Source of the DNA: SIG78 sp045635745
GTDB taxonomy: Bacteria > Verrucomicrobiota > Lentisphaeria > Victivallales > Victivallaceae
Assembly: GCA_045635745.1 (NCBI GenBank)
Contig: JAZTWG010000031.1
Coordinates: forward strand, 51,048-115,047
Direction: 5' to 3'
DNA length: 64,000 nucleotides
The position numbers and the translations under genes are program-made. Below are positions 8,577-15,727 of this stretch, piece by piece. The notes below the pieces were generated by a model. The model did not search any database. It saw nothing but the letters and a program-made list of their open reading frames with translations, and was not told where the DNA came from. Position 1 is the stretch's first letter, and the number at the start of each line of letters is the position of its first letter.

Positions 8577-8700
8577 CCGGGGAAGGGGAAAAAAAACTTT
8601 TGATGGATGGGTTCTTTTCCCCTTCCCCGGACCCCATCCCCTTTTTCCAAACCTTTTATTGGCATTTTTCATTTTTTCAAAATGAAAAATGCCAATAAAA
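8577..8700 (-). repeat. Two-hairpin intergenic repeat, copy 2 (downstream of pgk, inverted)
   Basis: This is the inverted counterpart of the element at 7172-7291. On the plus strand the purine/pyrimidine hairpin comes first, with perfect 16-bp arms at 8577-8592 and 8615-8630. The linker follows, then an AT-rich hairpin with perfect 22-bp arms at 8654-8675 and 8679-8700 and a 3-nt loop. The copies share linker and core sequence but differ in loop sequence and outer arms. In each differing hairpin both arms still match, which suggests maintained pairing. It starts 24 bp after the pgk stop and may also act as a transcription or mRNA 3' boundary. Confidence 0.8.
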
Positions 8701-8802
8701 TTTGTTAAAATTTATTACTACGGTGCTGAACTGTAAGGAACGGATTTATATTCCGTTTTATTTTCGGTAGAAATTAATAAAATATTGTAAGCCAACAGCA
8801 TA

Positions 8803-9118
8803 CGCGGCAAAGCCGCGAAGCCCGGTTAGGGCCCGTCTTCGTTAGACTACGCCGTGGCAAGCCGCGAACGCATGGGAGGGTAGTTTGCAGGATACATTCC
8901 TGCAAACCGAGCGGAAATGTTCCGCGAAGCCGACCGGAGATGAGCGAAGCCATCCGGCGTTTGAGGACGATTTTGCGGCAAGCCGTAAAATCGCTTAAGG
9001 GGGCTACCGCCCCCGCCGTTAATTTAAAGTTGTTAGGCATTACGCTGGATATAGCTGCCCAATGAGCACAGGGGTCAAGGGGGAAAGCAATCCCCCCTTG
9101 GTTACGGCATCAGCCGTA
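8803..9118. repeat. Cluster of about ten short perfect palindromes (gene-free stretch 8701-9194)
   Basis: No credible gene lies between pgk and the ABC ATPase. The stretch is filled with short hairpins. Arms include 8803-8808/8812-8817, 8884-8892/8898-8906 (9 bp, TTTGCAGGA), 8911-8916/8920-8925, and 8968-8979/8982-8993 (12 bp with one G-U pair). Others are 8999-9003/9010-9014, 9076-9083/9093-9100 (8 bp) and 9103-9108/9113-9118. Loops are 2-9 nt. GC content is higher than in the AT-rich flanks. An 88-residue minus-strand frame exists here but has no recognisable protein features. It could be a structured RNA, a repeat-element graveyard or a protein-binding array; the sequence alone does not decide. 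Confidence 0.7.
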
Positions 9119-9194
9119 TGCGAACAATATTAAAAAATATTTTATTTTTCCGTTTTTTACCGTTCGTTACCGTTAAACATTTTGGAATAATACT

Positions 9195-9986
9195 ATGGAA
9201 AACGCTATCATCATCGAAAACGCCACCGTCTATATGGACGAAAACATGGTTTTAAAAAACATCAGCTGGACTTTGAAAAAAGGAGCCCGCTGCTTTCTTA
9301 TGGGAGCTAACGGCGCGGGTAAAACCACGCTGGTCAAACTCCTGATGGGTTTTGCGTGGCCGGTTTATGGTGCGCGCGTGGAAATACTGGGCAATGTTTA
9401 CGGCAAATGCAATTTGCAGGAAGTCCGTAAAAAGATCGGTTGGGTCAGCCCCTTCATGCAGCATTGGACGAGCGAAAACAGCAAGGCTCTGCATGTGGTG
9501 CTCTCCGGTCTGGACGGCTCGTTGGGTTTGTTCCGCGATGTGACCAAAGATGAAGTCGACCGCGCTATGGCGATTCTGACCGAACTCAATGCCGCGCATC
9601 TTGCCGAGCGCAGCTGGTATGCTTTGAGTTCCGGTGAACAGGTCAAATTTCTGATCGCCCGCGCGCTCATCACCAGCCCGGAACTGCTGATCCTTGACGA
9701 GCCGAGTGTTTACATGGATTTGGCGGGGCGCGAATATCTTTTGAGCGAAATCGAACGTTTTGCCAACAGCCGCCCCGATTTGACTTTGATTTTCATTACC
9801 CAGCGCATCGAAGAGATCATGCCGGTATTCCGTTACGGCATGGCACTCAAAAGTGGTACGATCTTCAAATCGGGTTCCACCGAAGAAGTCCTGACCGAAG
9901 AAAACCTTGAACAGATTTTCAATATCCCGGTAAAACTGCTCCGCAGCGACAACGGCCGCTTCTGGCCGGTAGTGGGCATCCGGTAA
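9195..9986 (+). CDS. ABC transporter-type ATPase with altered H-loop
   Basis: The 263-residue protein is a single ABC nucleotide-binding domain. Walker A is GANGAGKTT (about residues 38-46). The Q-loop region is VSPFMQ, the signature is LSSGEQ (about 144) and Walker B is LLILDEPS (about 165). The switch histidine expected after the conserved Thr is replaced by Gln (FITQRIEEI, Gln about 203). The overall sequence is closest in feel to the small ABC ATPases of the ModF/YlmA type, which usually read TH at that point. No permease gene is adjacent: the neighbour is a convergent terminase. The role is therefore unknown; it could pair with a distant permease or be a soluble ABC protein. The loss of the His suggests slow or altered ATP hydrolysis. 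Confidence 0.85.
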   Translation: MENAIIIENATVYMDENMVLKNISWTLKKGARCFLMGANGAGKTTLVKLLMGFAWPVYGARVEILGNVYGKCNLQEVRKKIGWVSPFMQHWTSENSKALHVVLSGLDGSLGLFRDVTKDEVDRAMAILTELNAAHLAERSWYALSSGEQVKFLIARALITSPELLILDEPSVYMDLAGREYLLSEIERFANSRPDLTLIFITQRIEEIMPVFRYGMALKSGTIFKSGSTEEVLTEENLEQIFNIPVKLLRSDNGRFWPVVGIR

Positions 9987-10046
9987 CCGGCAGCGGGGCA
10001 TGACGGGAGAGTTTTGTTCTGCGCCGGATATCGACAAACCAGCGAC

Positions 10047-11300
10047 TTATGCCAAAATGGAGCGCGATGCGTTATTTTGGCCGGAGAGATAACTCAAGGC
10101 CCAGACCAATGCATCCAGCCGGTCAGGACTCTTGACCCCGCCGGGGCGGTAGGAGCACATTTCATCTTCCAATTCCCGGAAAAATCCGGCATGATGCACC
10201 TTGCATTGCTCATATAAAGCGGCAATGGGTTCGGCGCGCAGATATTTGCCGCGGGTGGCGCGTACAGCTTTGAAAGAGAGATCCGGAGCGGCATTACGCA
10301 ACGCCATTTCGATAAGATCGCCGCCCTGATTGACTTCGCCGATCACGCGGTCGGCGTGCCATTTGCGGTAAACTTTTTCCACTTGCTGCGCCCATTTGAG
10401 CGGTGATGCACGCAAACTGGCATCTTCCAATACAAAAAACTCGCCGTTTTCCGTCCGTCCGGCAGCAACAATGCCGGTAAGGTCCGAACTGCCGCTGCCG
10501 GTAACTGCGGGGTCAACACCGATCGCCACTTGCTGTAAATCGGGTATCGTTTTGTTCCATCGGGCCTTATCGAGCAGAAAAGAGTTCCATAAACCGTCAA
10601 GCGAGTCATCGAGCCACGCGCCCTCCAGAAAACGGCGCTGCTGGCGCAAGCTCAAACTGCCGAGAGTATTTTCGATGTATCCCTCGGGCAGATTTACCCG
10701 GTTATCGGCCGGATTCATGAGCATACAGGCGTAATTTTCCGGATTCGGAAGTGCCATACCGCTTTCCGGTTCGGTTTTTTCCACAAAAAGTTTGTAGCTC
10801 CAATGCGATTTTCCCGAAGGGTTGCAGTCATAATACGCGCGGTTGATCAGCGTGGTTTTCTGCGCCAGTCGGGTCAGCGCGGTACTGATGCCCGAATAAG
10901 GTATTTCGGAACATTCGTTGAAATATATGGTGGCAAATTCCCGTCCGAGGATACGGTCGGCACGCTCATCGGCATCCAGCCCTCCCAGCCAGATCTCGGA
11001 ACGGTTGGGCAGAACAAAAAAATTGTCGCTTTTTATGTAATCTGCTTTCAGGCCGGGGAATGCGGTACTTATGACCTTGGGCAGCGTATCAAAGCCGACA
11101 GCATAACGGGCGCCATTGCCGTGAAAACGCAGTATGGCATGACGGCTGCCGGGGGCTTTGAGCGCTCTGACCAGCAAGGCGTAAACCAGTATGAATGTTT
11201 TGCCCGAGCGGCTGCCGCCGTAAAGCAGAATATGCCGCGCAGAACTTTGCAGCAATTTGACCGCCTGCTGCTGGGCCGGGGTTTTTTCAAATTTTTTCAT
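10047..11300 (-). CDS. Orphan phage-type terminase large subunit
   Basis: The 417-residue protein has both halves of a DNA-packaging motor. The ATPase half has Walker A GGSRSGKT (about residues 27-34) and Walker B with its glutamate in ATIYFNECSE (about 127). The RNase H-like nuclease half has the acidic residues in GVDPAVTGSGSSDLTG (about 257), VIGEVNQGGDLIE and PDRLDALVWAL (about 395). I chose the ATG at 11300, where similarity to the family begins; an in-frame start at 11372 adds residues lying in the metK promoter region. The gene appears intact. No portal, capsid, small terminase or integrase gene lies nearby, and both neighbours are ordinary chromosomal genes. It may be a prophage relic, part of a gene-transfer-agent-like system with scattered genes, or a domesticated nuclease. 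Confidence 0.85.
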   Translation of the reverse strand: MKKFEKTPAQQQAVKLLQSSARHILLYGGSRSGKTFILVYALLVRALKAPGSRHAILRFHGNGARYAVGFDTLPKVISTAFPGLKADYIKSDNFFVLPNRSEIWLGGLDADERADRILGREFATIYFNECSEIPYSGISTALTRLAQKTTLINRAYYDCNPSGKSHWSYKLFVEKTEPESGMALPNPENYACMLMNPADNRVNLPEGYIENTLGSLSLRQQRRFLEGAWLDDSLDGLWNSFLLDKARWNKTIPDLQQVAIGVDPAVTGSGSSDLTGIVAAGRTENGEFFVLEDASLRASPLKWAQQVEKVYRKWHADRVIGEVNQGGDLIEMALRNAAPDLSFKAVRATRGKYLRAEPIAALYEQCKVHHAGFFRELEDEMCSYRPGGVKSPDRLDALVWALSYLSGQNNASRSILA

Positions 11301-11353
11301 ATTCCAAATATAATAAAAGGTTTTGATAATCACGGTTTTTTGTTGATATAAAA

Positions 11354-11382
11354 TTGAAAAAAGTGTCAACAAAGACTATATT
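11354..11382 (+). promoter_or_regulatory. Predicted promoter of the metK operon
   Basis: TTGAAA at 11354-11359 and TATATT at 11377-11382 are spaced by 17 bp. The leader before the metK ATG (11437) is only about 50 nt, too short for a SAM riboswitch, and no such motif is visible. Confidence 0.55.
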
Positions 11383-11436
11383 ATAACGTGATATATTGTT
11401 TTGTAATCGAAGTTTTATAAGGAAAGGTTTTAAAAT

Positions 11437-12630
11437 ATGAGCAAGATCACCGTGCCGCATATCTTTACATCAGAGTCGGTATCCGAGGGGCATCCCGATA
11501 AGGTTTGCGATCAGATATCCGATGCCATTCTGGATGCTTGCTTGAAAGATGACCCCGACAGCCGGGTGGCCTGCGAAACGCTCGCCACTACGGATCTCAT
11601 TGTTATTTCCGGCGAAATCACTACCAAAAGCAAGATCAACTGGCAGGAAATCGCGCTCGGCGTAGTACGCAAGATCGGCTATGTGGATGCCAATGTGGGA
11701 TTTTCTGCAGATAACGCCAAAGTCATGGTGGCGGTGCATACCCAGTCGCCGGATATTTCGCAGGGCGTTACCGCCGGCGAAGGCATGTTTACCGAACAGG
11801 GCGCCGGCGATCAGGGTATGATGTTCGGTTACGCCAGCAATGAAACTCCCGAGCTGATGCCGGCGACCATCCATTATTCGCACCGGATCGTGGAAGAGCT
11901 GGCGCGCAGACGCCACAGCGAACCGGCTAAATACAGCTATCTGCGGCCGGACAGCAAGAGTCAGGTTTCCATTGCTTACGAAAACGGCAAGCCCGCAGCA
12001 GTCAGAACGGTGGTGGTTTCGCACCAGCACACGCCGGAAATGGTGCGCGAGGAACTCGAAGCACTGGTCAGAGAAGTTGTGGAACAGGTCATTCCCGCCG
12101 AACTGCGTAAAGAAGAGATCAAATATTTTGTCAATCCCACCGGCAAATTTGAAGTCGGCGGGCCGCATGGAGATACCGGTTTGACCGGCAGAAAGATCAT
12201 TGTTGATACCTACGGCGGCGTGGGGTCCCACGGCGGTGGTGCATTTTCCGGCAAAGACCCCAGCAAAGTCGACCGTTCTGCAGCTTACATGTGCCGTTAT
12301 ATAGCAAAAAATATTGTGGCTGCCCAGCTTGCCGATAAGTGCGAAATACAGGTGGCATACGCCATTGGCGTGGCCGAGCCTTTGAGCATAAATGTTGCCA
12401 CTTACGGCACCGGCAAACTTGCCGACGATCAGCTGGAAAAAGTTGTGCGCGAAGTCTTTGACCTGCGTCCGGCGGCGATCATCGAAACTCTGCAGCTCAA
12501 ATATCCTGCCCGTAACGGCTGGAGTTATCAGGATACAGCGGCCTACGGGCACTTCGGCAGAAGCTGTTTTCCGTGGGAAAAAACAGATAAAACCGCCGAA
12601 CTGCAGGCTGCGGCCGGGAAGTTCTGCTGA
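11437..12630 (+). CDS. metK: S-adenosylmethionine synthetase
   Basis: The 397-residue enzyme makes S-adenosylmethionine from methionine and ATP. Family signatures are present: FTSESVSEGHPDKVCDQISD at the N-terminus, the loop GAGDQGMMFGYASNE, and the P-loop-like GGGAFSGKDPSKVDRSAAY with the metal and phosphate residues. Length is normal. An AAGGAAAGG ribosome site precedes the ATG. It heads an operon with an adenosine kinase-like gene 3 bp downstream, which fits removal of the adenosine released when S-adenosylhomocysteine is broken down. The HMT/MTHFR fusion at 39602 is the other methyl-cycle gene in the window. Confidence 0.98.
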   Translation: MSKITVPHIFTSESVSEGHPDKVCDQISDAILDACLKDDPDSRVACETLATTDLIVISGEITTKSKINWQEIALGVVRKIGYVDANVGFSADNAKVMVAVHTQSPDISQGVTAGEGMFTEQGAGDQGMMFGYASNETPELMPATIHYSHRIVEELARRRHSEPAKYSYLRPDSKSQVSIAYENGKPAAVRTVVVSHQHTPEMVREELEALVREVVEQVIPAELRKEEIKYFVNPTGKFEVGGPHGDTGLTGRKIIVDTYGGVGSHGGGAFSGKDPSKVDRSAAYMCRYIAKNIVAAQLADKCEIQVAYAIGVAEPLSINVATYGTGKLADDQLEKVVREVFDLRPAAIIETLQLKYPARNGWSYQDTAAYGHFGRSCFPWEKTDKTAELQAAAGKFC

Positions 12631-12633
12631 ATC

Positions 12634-13617
12634 ATGCCTTCAGATTTTTCAGTAATCGGGGTGGGATCGCCTATCGTTGACCTGATTGCACAAGTCAGCG
12701 AAGATTTTCTCGGCAATGTAACCGGCGGCAAGGGCGGCATGGTCATGATCGACAATGCTGAACTTGAGCGCATTCTTGCTTTGCTGGGCAGAGAAAATAT
12801 CAAACGTTCACCCGGCGGTTCGGCCGGCAATACGCTTTTTGATCTGGCCCGGTTCGGCGTGAAAACTGCTCTGCTGGGCACTGCCGGATCGGATGAAGCC
12901 GGGGAATTTTACAAATCCAAACTCATCGGAGCCGGCGGTTCGGCACATGCTTTGCGTTACAGCACAAAATCCCCCACCGGGCATTGCATCTGCCTGGTTA
13001 CGCCCGATGCGGAGCGCACCATGCGTCCGGCATTGGCAGCGGCATTGGAATTCGATCCGGCCAGCGTTACGGAAGCTGATTTTGCCGGATATACGCTGGC
13101 GCATCTGGAGGGGTATCTTCTGGCTCATTCCGAAGAAAAACTGCGTTATCTCATGCGTACTGCGAAACGCGCCGGCTGCCTTATCAGTCTGGATCTGGCG
13201 AGTTACGAAGTGGTTACAGCGTTCCGTCCGGCGATATTATCTTTGCTGGAAGAATTTGTGGATATCGTTTTTGCCAACAGCGACGAAGCCGATGCGCTGT
13301 TCGGCGCTGTTCCTCCGGTTGAACAGCTTGAAAAACTGCGCGGACTCTGTCCGGCAGCAGTGGTCAAGCTCGGCGAAAAAGGTGCATGGGCCGATTGCGG
13401 TGAAGGCGCGGTATTCATTCCGGCGAATAAAGTCAATGCCATAGATACCACCGCGGCGGGCGATTCATTTGCCGCCGGGTTCCTCTATGGCTTGCTGGCC
13501 AAAAAAGATGCTGCATACTGCGGCCGGCTCGGTGCCGCACTGGCGGCGGAAACAGTGCAGATTTTCGGTGCGGAATTGCCGGAAAGCGCTTGGGAAAAAC
13601 TTAAAAAACTTATTTGA
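12634..13617 (+). CDS. PfkB-family sugar/nucleoside kinase, probably adenosine kinase
   Basis: The 327-residue protein is a ribokinase-fold kinase. It shows the N-terminal glycine pair region SPGGSAGNTLFDLARFG and the C-terminal anion-hole and catalytic base motif DTTAAGDSFAAGF (Asp about residue 278). The gene starts 3 bp after the metK stop. Eukaryote-like adenosine kinases of the PfkB family share the GSPIVDLIAQV-type start and ERTM segment seen here (DAERTMRPAL). Adenosine kinase would return adenosine from the methyl cycle to AMP; this assignment rests on neighbourhood and those motifs. A ribokinase or other PfkB sugar kinase is the alternative. It is followed 13 bp later by the exchanger gene. 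Confidence 0.85.
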   Translation: MPSDFSVIGVGSPIVDLIAQVSEDFLGNVTGGKGGMVMIDNAELERILALLGRENIKRSPGGSAGNTLFDLARFGVKTALLGTAGSDEAGEFYKSKLIGAGGSAHALRYSTKSPTGHCICLVTPDAERTMRPALAAALEFDPASVTEADFAGYTLAHLEGYLLAHSEEKLRYLMRTAKRAGCLISLDLASYEVVTAFRPAILSLLEEFVDIVFANSDEADALFGAVPPVEQLEKLRGLCPAAVVKLGEKGAWADCGEGAVFIPANKVNAIDTTAAGDSFAAGFLYGLLAKKDAAYCGRLGAALAAETVQIFGAELPESAWEKLKKLI

Positions 13618-13630
13618 AAGAGGTATTATC

Positions 13631-14617
13631 ATGGCTTTTACAACCGGATATTTTGTGGTCAACGCAATTCTTTTTGTTATCGGCGTGGCGATCCTGGTCA
13701 AGGGCAGCGACTGGTTTGTGGATGCGGCGGCGGCGCTGGCGCGGAGTTTCGGGGTGCCGGAGCTGGTGATCGGGCTGACACTGGTGAGTATCGGCACAAG
13801 TCTGCCTGAACTGGCTTCGAGTTTGTGTGCGTCGTTTTACGGCGAAAGCAACTTTGTCATCGGCAATATTGTGGGCAGCAATACGGCAAATATTGCTCTG
13901 ATCCTGGGCGCCGGGCTGGTGCTGGGCGGGGCGATCGGTTTCAAACGGCAGGTGATCTGGCGCGATATGGTGTTTCTGCTGGCGCTGGGGACCGGTTTGA
14001 TGGTGTGGTACTACTTCGGCTTTGATATGCCCGGCGGCGTGAAGGGTTTCGGCCGGATCGGCGGCGGGGTGCTGCTGATACTCTGCGCGGCATACAGCTA
14101 TGCGCTTTGCCGCAAGCCTGCGGAAGATGGTGCTGCTGAAGAAGAAAACGATGCGCCCGAAATGAGCCGCAGTAAAGCCTCCGGTCTGATCGTGCTGGCG
14201 CTTGTAATGATCACGCTCGGCGCCAAACTTATGGTCGATACAGTAGTATGGAGCGCCAACAAACTGGGAGTCGATCCTCTGCTTATTTCGCTGACCGTGG
14301 TGGCGGTCGGTACAAGTCTGCCGGAACTGGCGGTAACGATTTCAGGCGTGCTGAAAAAGCGCGAAGATATTGCTTTGGGCAATATTATCGGCAGCGGCAT
14401 ATACAATATTGTGCTGATTATCGGCTGCTGTGCGGTGGTGAATCCGCTTACCGGCAATGGTGCGGACAGTTTCTCTTCGATGCTGATAATGAACGGCACC
14501 GCATTGCTGCTCTTCCTGTTTATGCTGACCGGCAAAAAACTTTACCGCTGGCAGGGATTTGTGTTTCTTGCTCTTTATGCCGGATTCGTGGCGTGGAGCG
14601 CCTGCTGCGTAAAATAA
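13631..14617 (+). CDS. Sodium/calcium exchanger family protein (CaxB/YrbG-like)
   Basis: The 328-residue integral membrane protein has two inverted repeats typical of the Na/Ca exchanger superfamily. The alpha-1 repeat is SIGTSLPELASSLCA followed by GNIVGSNTANIALILG. The alpha-2 repeat is AVGTSLPELAVTISG followed by GNIIGSGIYNIVLIIG. The acidic residue in each SLPEL motif is the conserved cation ligand. A central hydrophilic loop (about residues 155-180, rich in Glu) separates the halves. I chose the ATG at 13631 with AAGAGG upstream; an extension to 13469 overlaps the kinase gene. It is the third gene of the metK operon, with no obvious functional link to methyl metabolism. Ion specificity cannot be set from sequence. 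Confidence 0.9.
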   Translation: MAFTTGYFVVNAILFVIGVAILVKGSDWFVDAAAALARSFGVPELVIGLTLVSIGTSLPELASSLCASFYGESNFVIGNIVGSNTANIALILGAGLVLGGAIGFKRQVIWRDMVFLLALGTGLMVWYYFGFDMPGGVKGFGRIGGGVLLILCAAYSYALCRKPAEDGAAEEENDAPEMSRSKASGLIVLALVMITLGAKLMVDTVVWSANKLGVDPLLISLTVVAVGTSLPELAVTISGVLKKREDIALGNIIGSGIYNIVLIIGCCAVVNPLTGNGADSFSSMLIMNGTALLLFLFMLTGKKLYRWQGFVFLALYAGFVAWSACCVK

Positions 14618-14641
14618 TTATCCGGCCTCTGAGATTGTTTT

Positions 14642-15478
14642 TCACCGGAATTTGCCGGGCGGAGTACCGAACGTTCTTTTGAAGACCCGGGCAAAATATC
14701 CGGGGTTGGCAAAGCCGCACAGCTGGGCGATTTCGCTGATTCGGCAGGATCCGTCATGCAAAAGTTTTTTTGCCGCATCCAGCCTTATTTGAGTAAGATA
14801 TTCCAGAAAAGTGTAGCCGCTGCAGCGCTCAAAAGCACGGGAAAGGGTCGGCACGCTCACGTTCAAAGCTGCCGCAACTTCGGCGCGGTTCAGAGTTGAA
14901 GTTGCGTAGTTGCAGCGGATATAATTTTCGGCCGCATGCAGTAATTCTTCCGGCTTGTAGGTCAGGATATTTTCGCTGTTTTCGCGGTCATACCCCAGCA
15001 TGATATTGTAAAGCAGCAGCAGTACAGTATGCAGACGGCTGTCGGCGAGCAGATTGGAGCTGTAAAAAGGCTTTTTATCGCTGAGGGTTTCGCGCATTCT
15101 TTCCAGCTGCCAGCGGACTTCGCGCGCATCATTGGAGCCGAATTTCCGTACCGGTGAACCGTTGCCGGCGGCAAAAAAATCTTCCTCGCCCGCCCACAGA
15201 TAAGAGACGATCAGCGCCTTCAGGCCTTTGGTGGTCTGGAAAATATCTTTGTGCTGCAGCTGGCCTTTCATCAAAAGTATGTCGCCGGGGCTGGCGGGGT
15301 ATTGCAGTTCGCTGACCCCCGGCAGAACTACGGTCAGATTGCCGGAAATAACATAGATAAGATCGCTGCGCATGGTGTTGTGCCATTCATCGCGGTGGCG
15401 CAGAGCAAAGTCCACTACCGCCGAATAGCGGATGTCGGGCAGTTCATAAAATTTTTCCGGAAAAGAAAACTTCTGCAT
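14642..15478 (-). CDS. AraC-family transcriptional regulator (cupin-type sensor)
   Basis: The 278-residue protein has an N-terminal AraC-binding/cupin-like domain (DFALRHRDEWHNTMRSDLIYV, PGDILLMKGQ) and a C-terminal double helix-turn-helix. The latter reads LNRAEVAAALNVSVPTLSRA and then ISEIAQLCGFANPGYFARVFK, ending in the family motif FGTPPGKFR. I chose the ATG at 15478 because AAGGAG lies directly upstream; a longer frame to 15556 has no ribosome site. It is transcribed away from the ceramidase/GH28/prepilin operon and is its most likely regulator. Two direct repeats 20 bp apart lie in the shared intergenic region. The inducer is unknown, plausibly a sugar released by the GH28 enzyme. Confidence 0.9.
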   Translation of the reverse strand: MQKFSFPEKFYELPDIRYSAVVDFALRHRDEWHNTMRSDLIYVISGNLTVVLPGVSELQYPASPGDILLMKGQLQHKDIFQTTKGLKALIVSYLWAGEEDFFAAGNGSPVRKFGSNDAREVRWQLERMRETLSDKKPFYSSNLLADSRLHTVLLLLYNIMLGYDRENSENILTYKPEELLHAAENYIRCNYATSTLNRAEVAAALNVSVPTLSRAFERCSGYTFLEYLTQIRLDAAKKLLHDGSCRISEIAQLCGFANPGYFARVFKRTFGTPPGKFR

Positions 15479-15616
15479 AATGCTCCTTGAAGAATAACCG
15501 GCAAAAACTGTCAGCTTCTGTATTGACCACATATATGGCACTGTTTTTTCCGGCAAACAGCAGTTGCTGCGTTATTATAGCACGCCGGATATAAAAATGC
15601 AACTCTATATATCTTT

Positions 15617-15643
15617 TTGATACGATTTTTTTATTATTGATAC
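15617..15643 (+). promoter_or_regulatory. Candidate AraC-type operator: two TTGATAC direct repeats
   Basis: TTGATAC occurs at 15617-15623 and at 15637-15643, exactly 20 bp (about two helical turns) apart. The second copy ends 20 bp before the predicted -35 box at 15664. AraC-family proteins commonly bind direct half-sites with about 21-bp spacing next to the -35 box. Assignment to the divergent regulator at 14642 is inference. Confidence 0.4.
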
Positions 15644-15663
15644 AATAATCCACATTATAACTC

Positions 15664-15691
15664 TTGCAGAACGCTGATTTTCAGTTATAAT
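15664..15691 (+). promoter_or_regulatory. Predicted promoter of the ceramidase-like/GH28/prepilin operon
   Basis: TTGCAG at 15664-15669 and a consensus TATAAT at 15686-15691 are 16 bp apart, 37 bp before the ATG at 15728. Confidence 0.5.
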
Positions 15692-15727
15692 TTATTTCAG
15701 AATAAATTCCAAAGAAAGGTTTCAAAA

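Noticed and set aside
6018..8672. Long antisense frames over gap and pgk
   Set aside because: They are shadows of two highly expressed, codon-biased genes; their ends run through the hairpin repeats.
8774..9040. 88-residue minus-strand frame in the palindrome array
   Set aside because: It has no start context or protein features and follows the hairpin structure; treated as non-coding.
8803..9118. CRISPR array
   Set aside because: The hairpins differ from each other and are not equally spaced direct repeats; no cas genes are present.
10047..11300. Intact prophage around the terminase
   Set aside because: Both flanks are ordinary chromosomal genes and no other phage gene or attachment site repeat is visible.
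11373..11436. SAM riboswitch upstream of metK
   Set aside because: The leader after the predicted promoter is about 50 nt and AT-rich, with no kink-turn or SAM-aptamer pattern.
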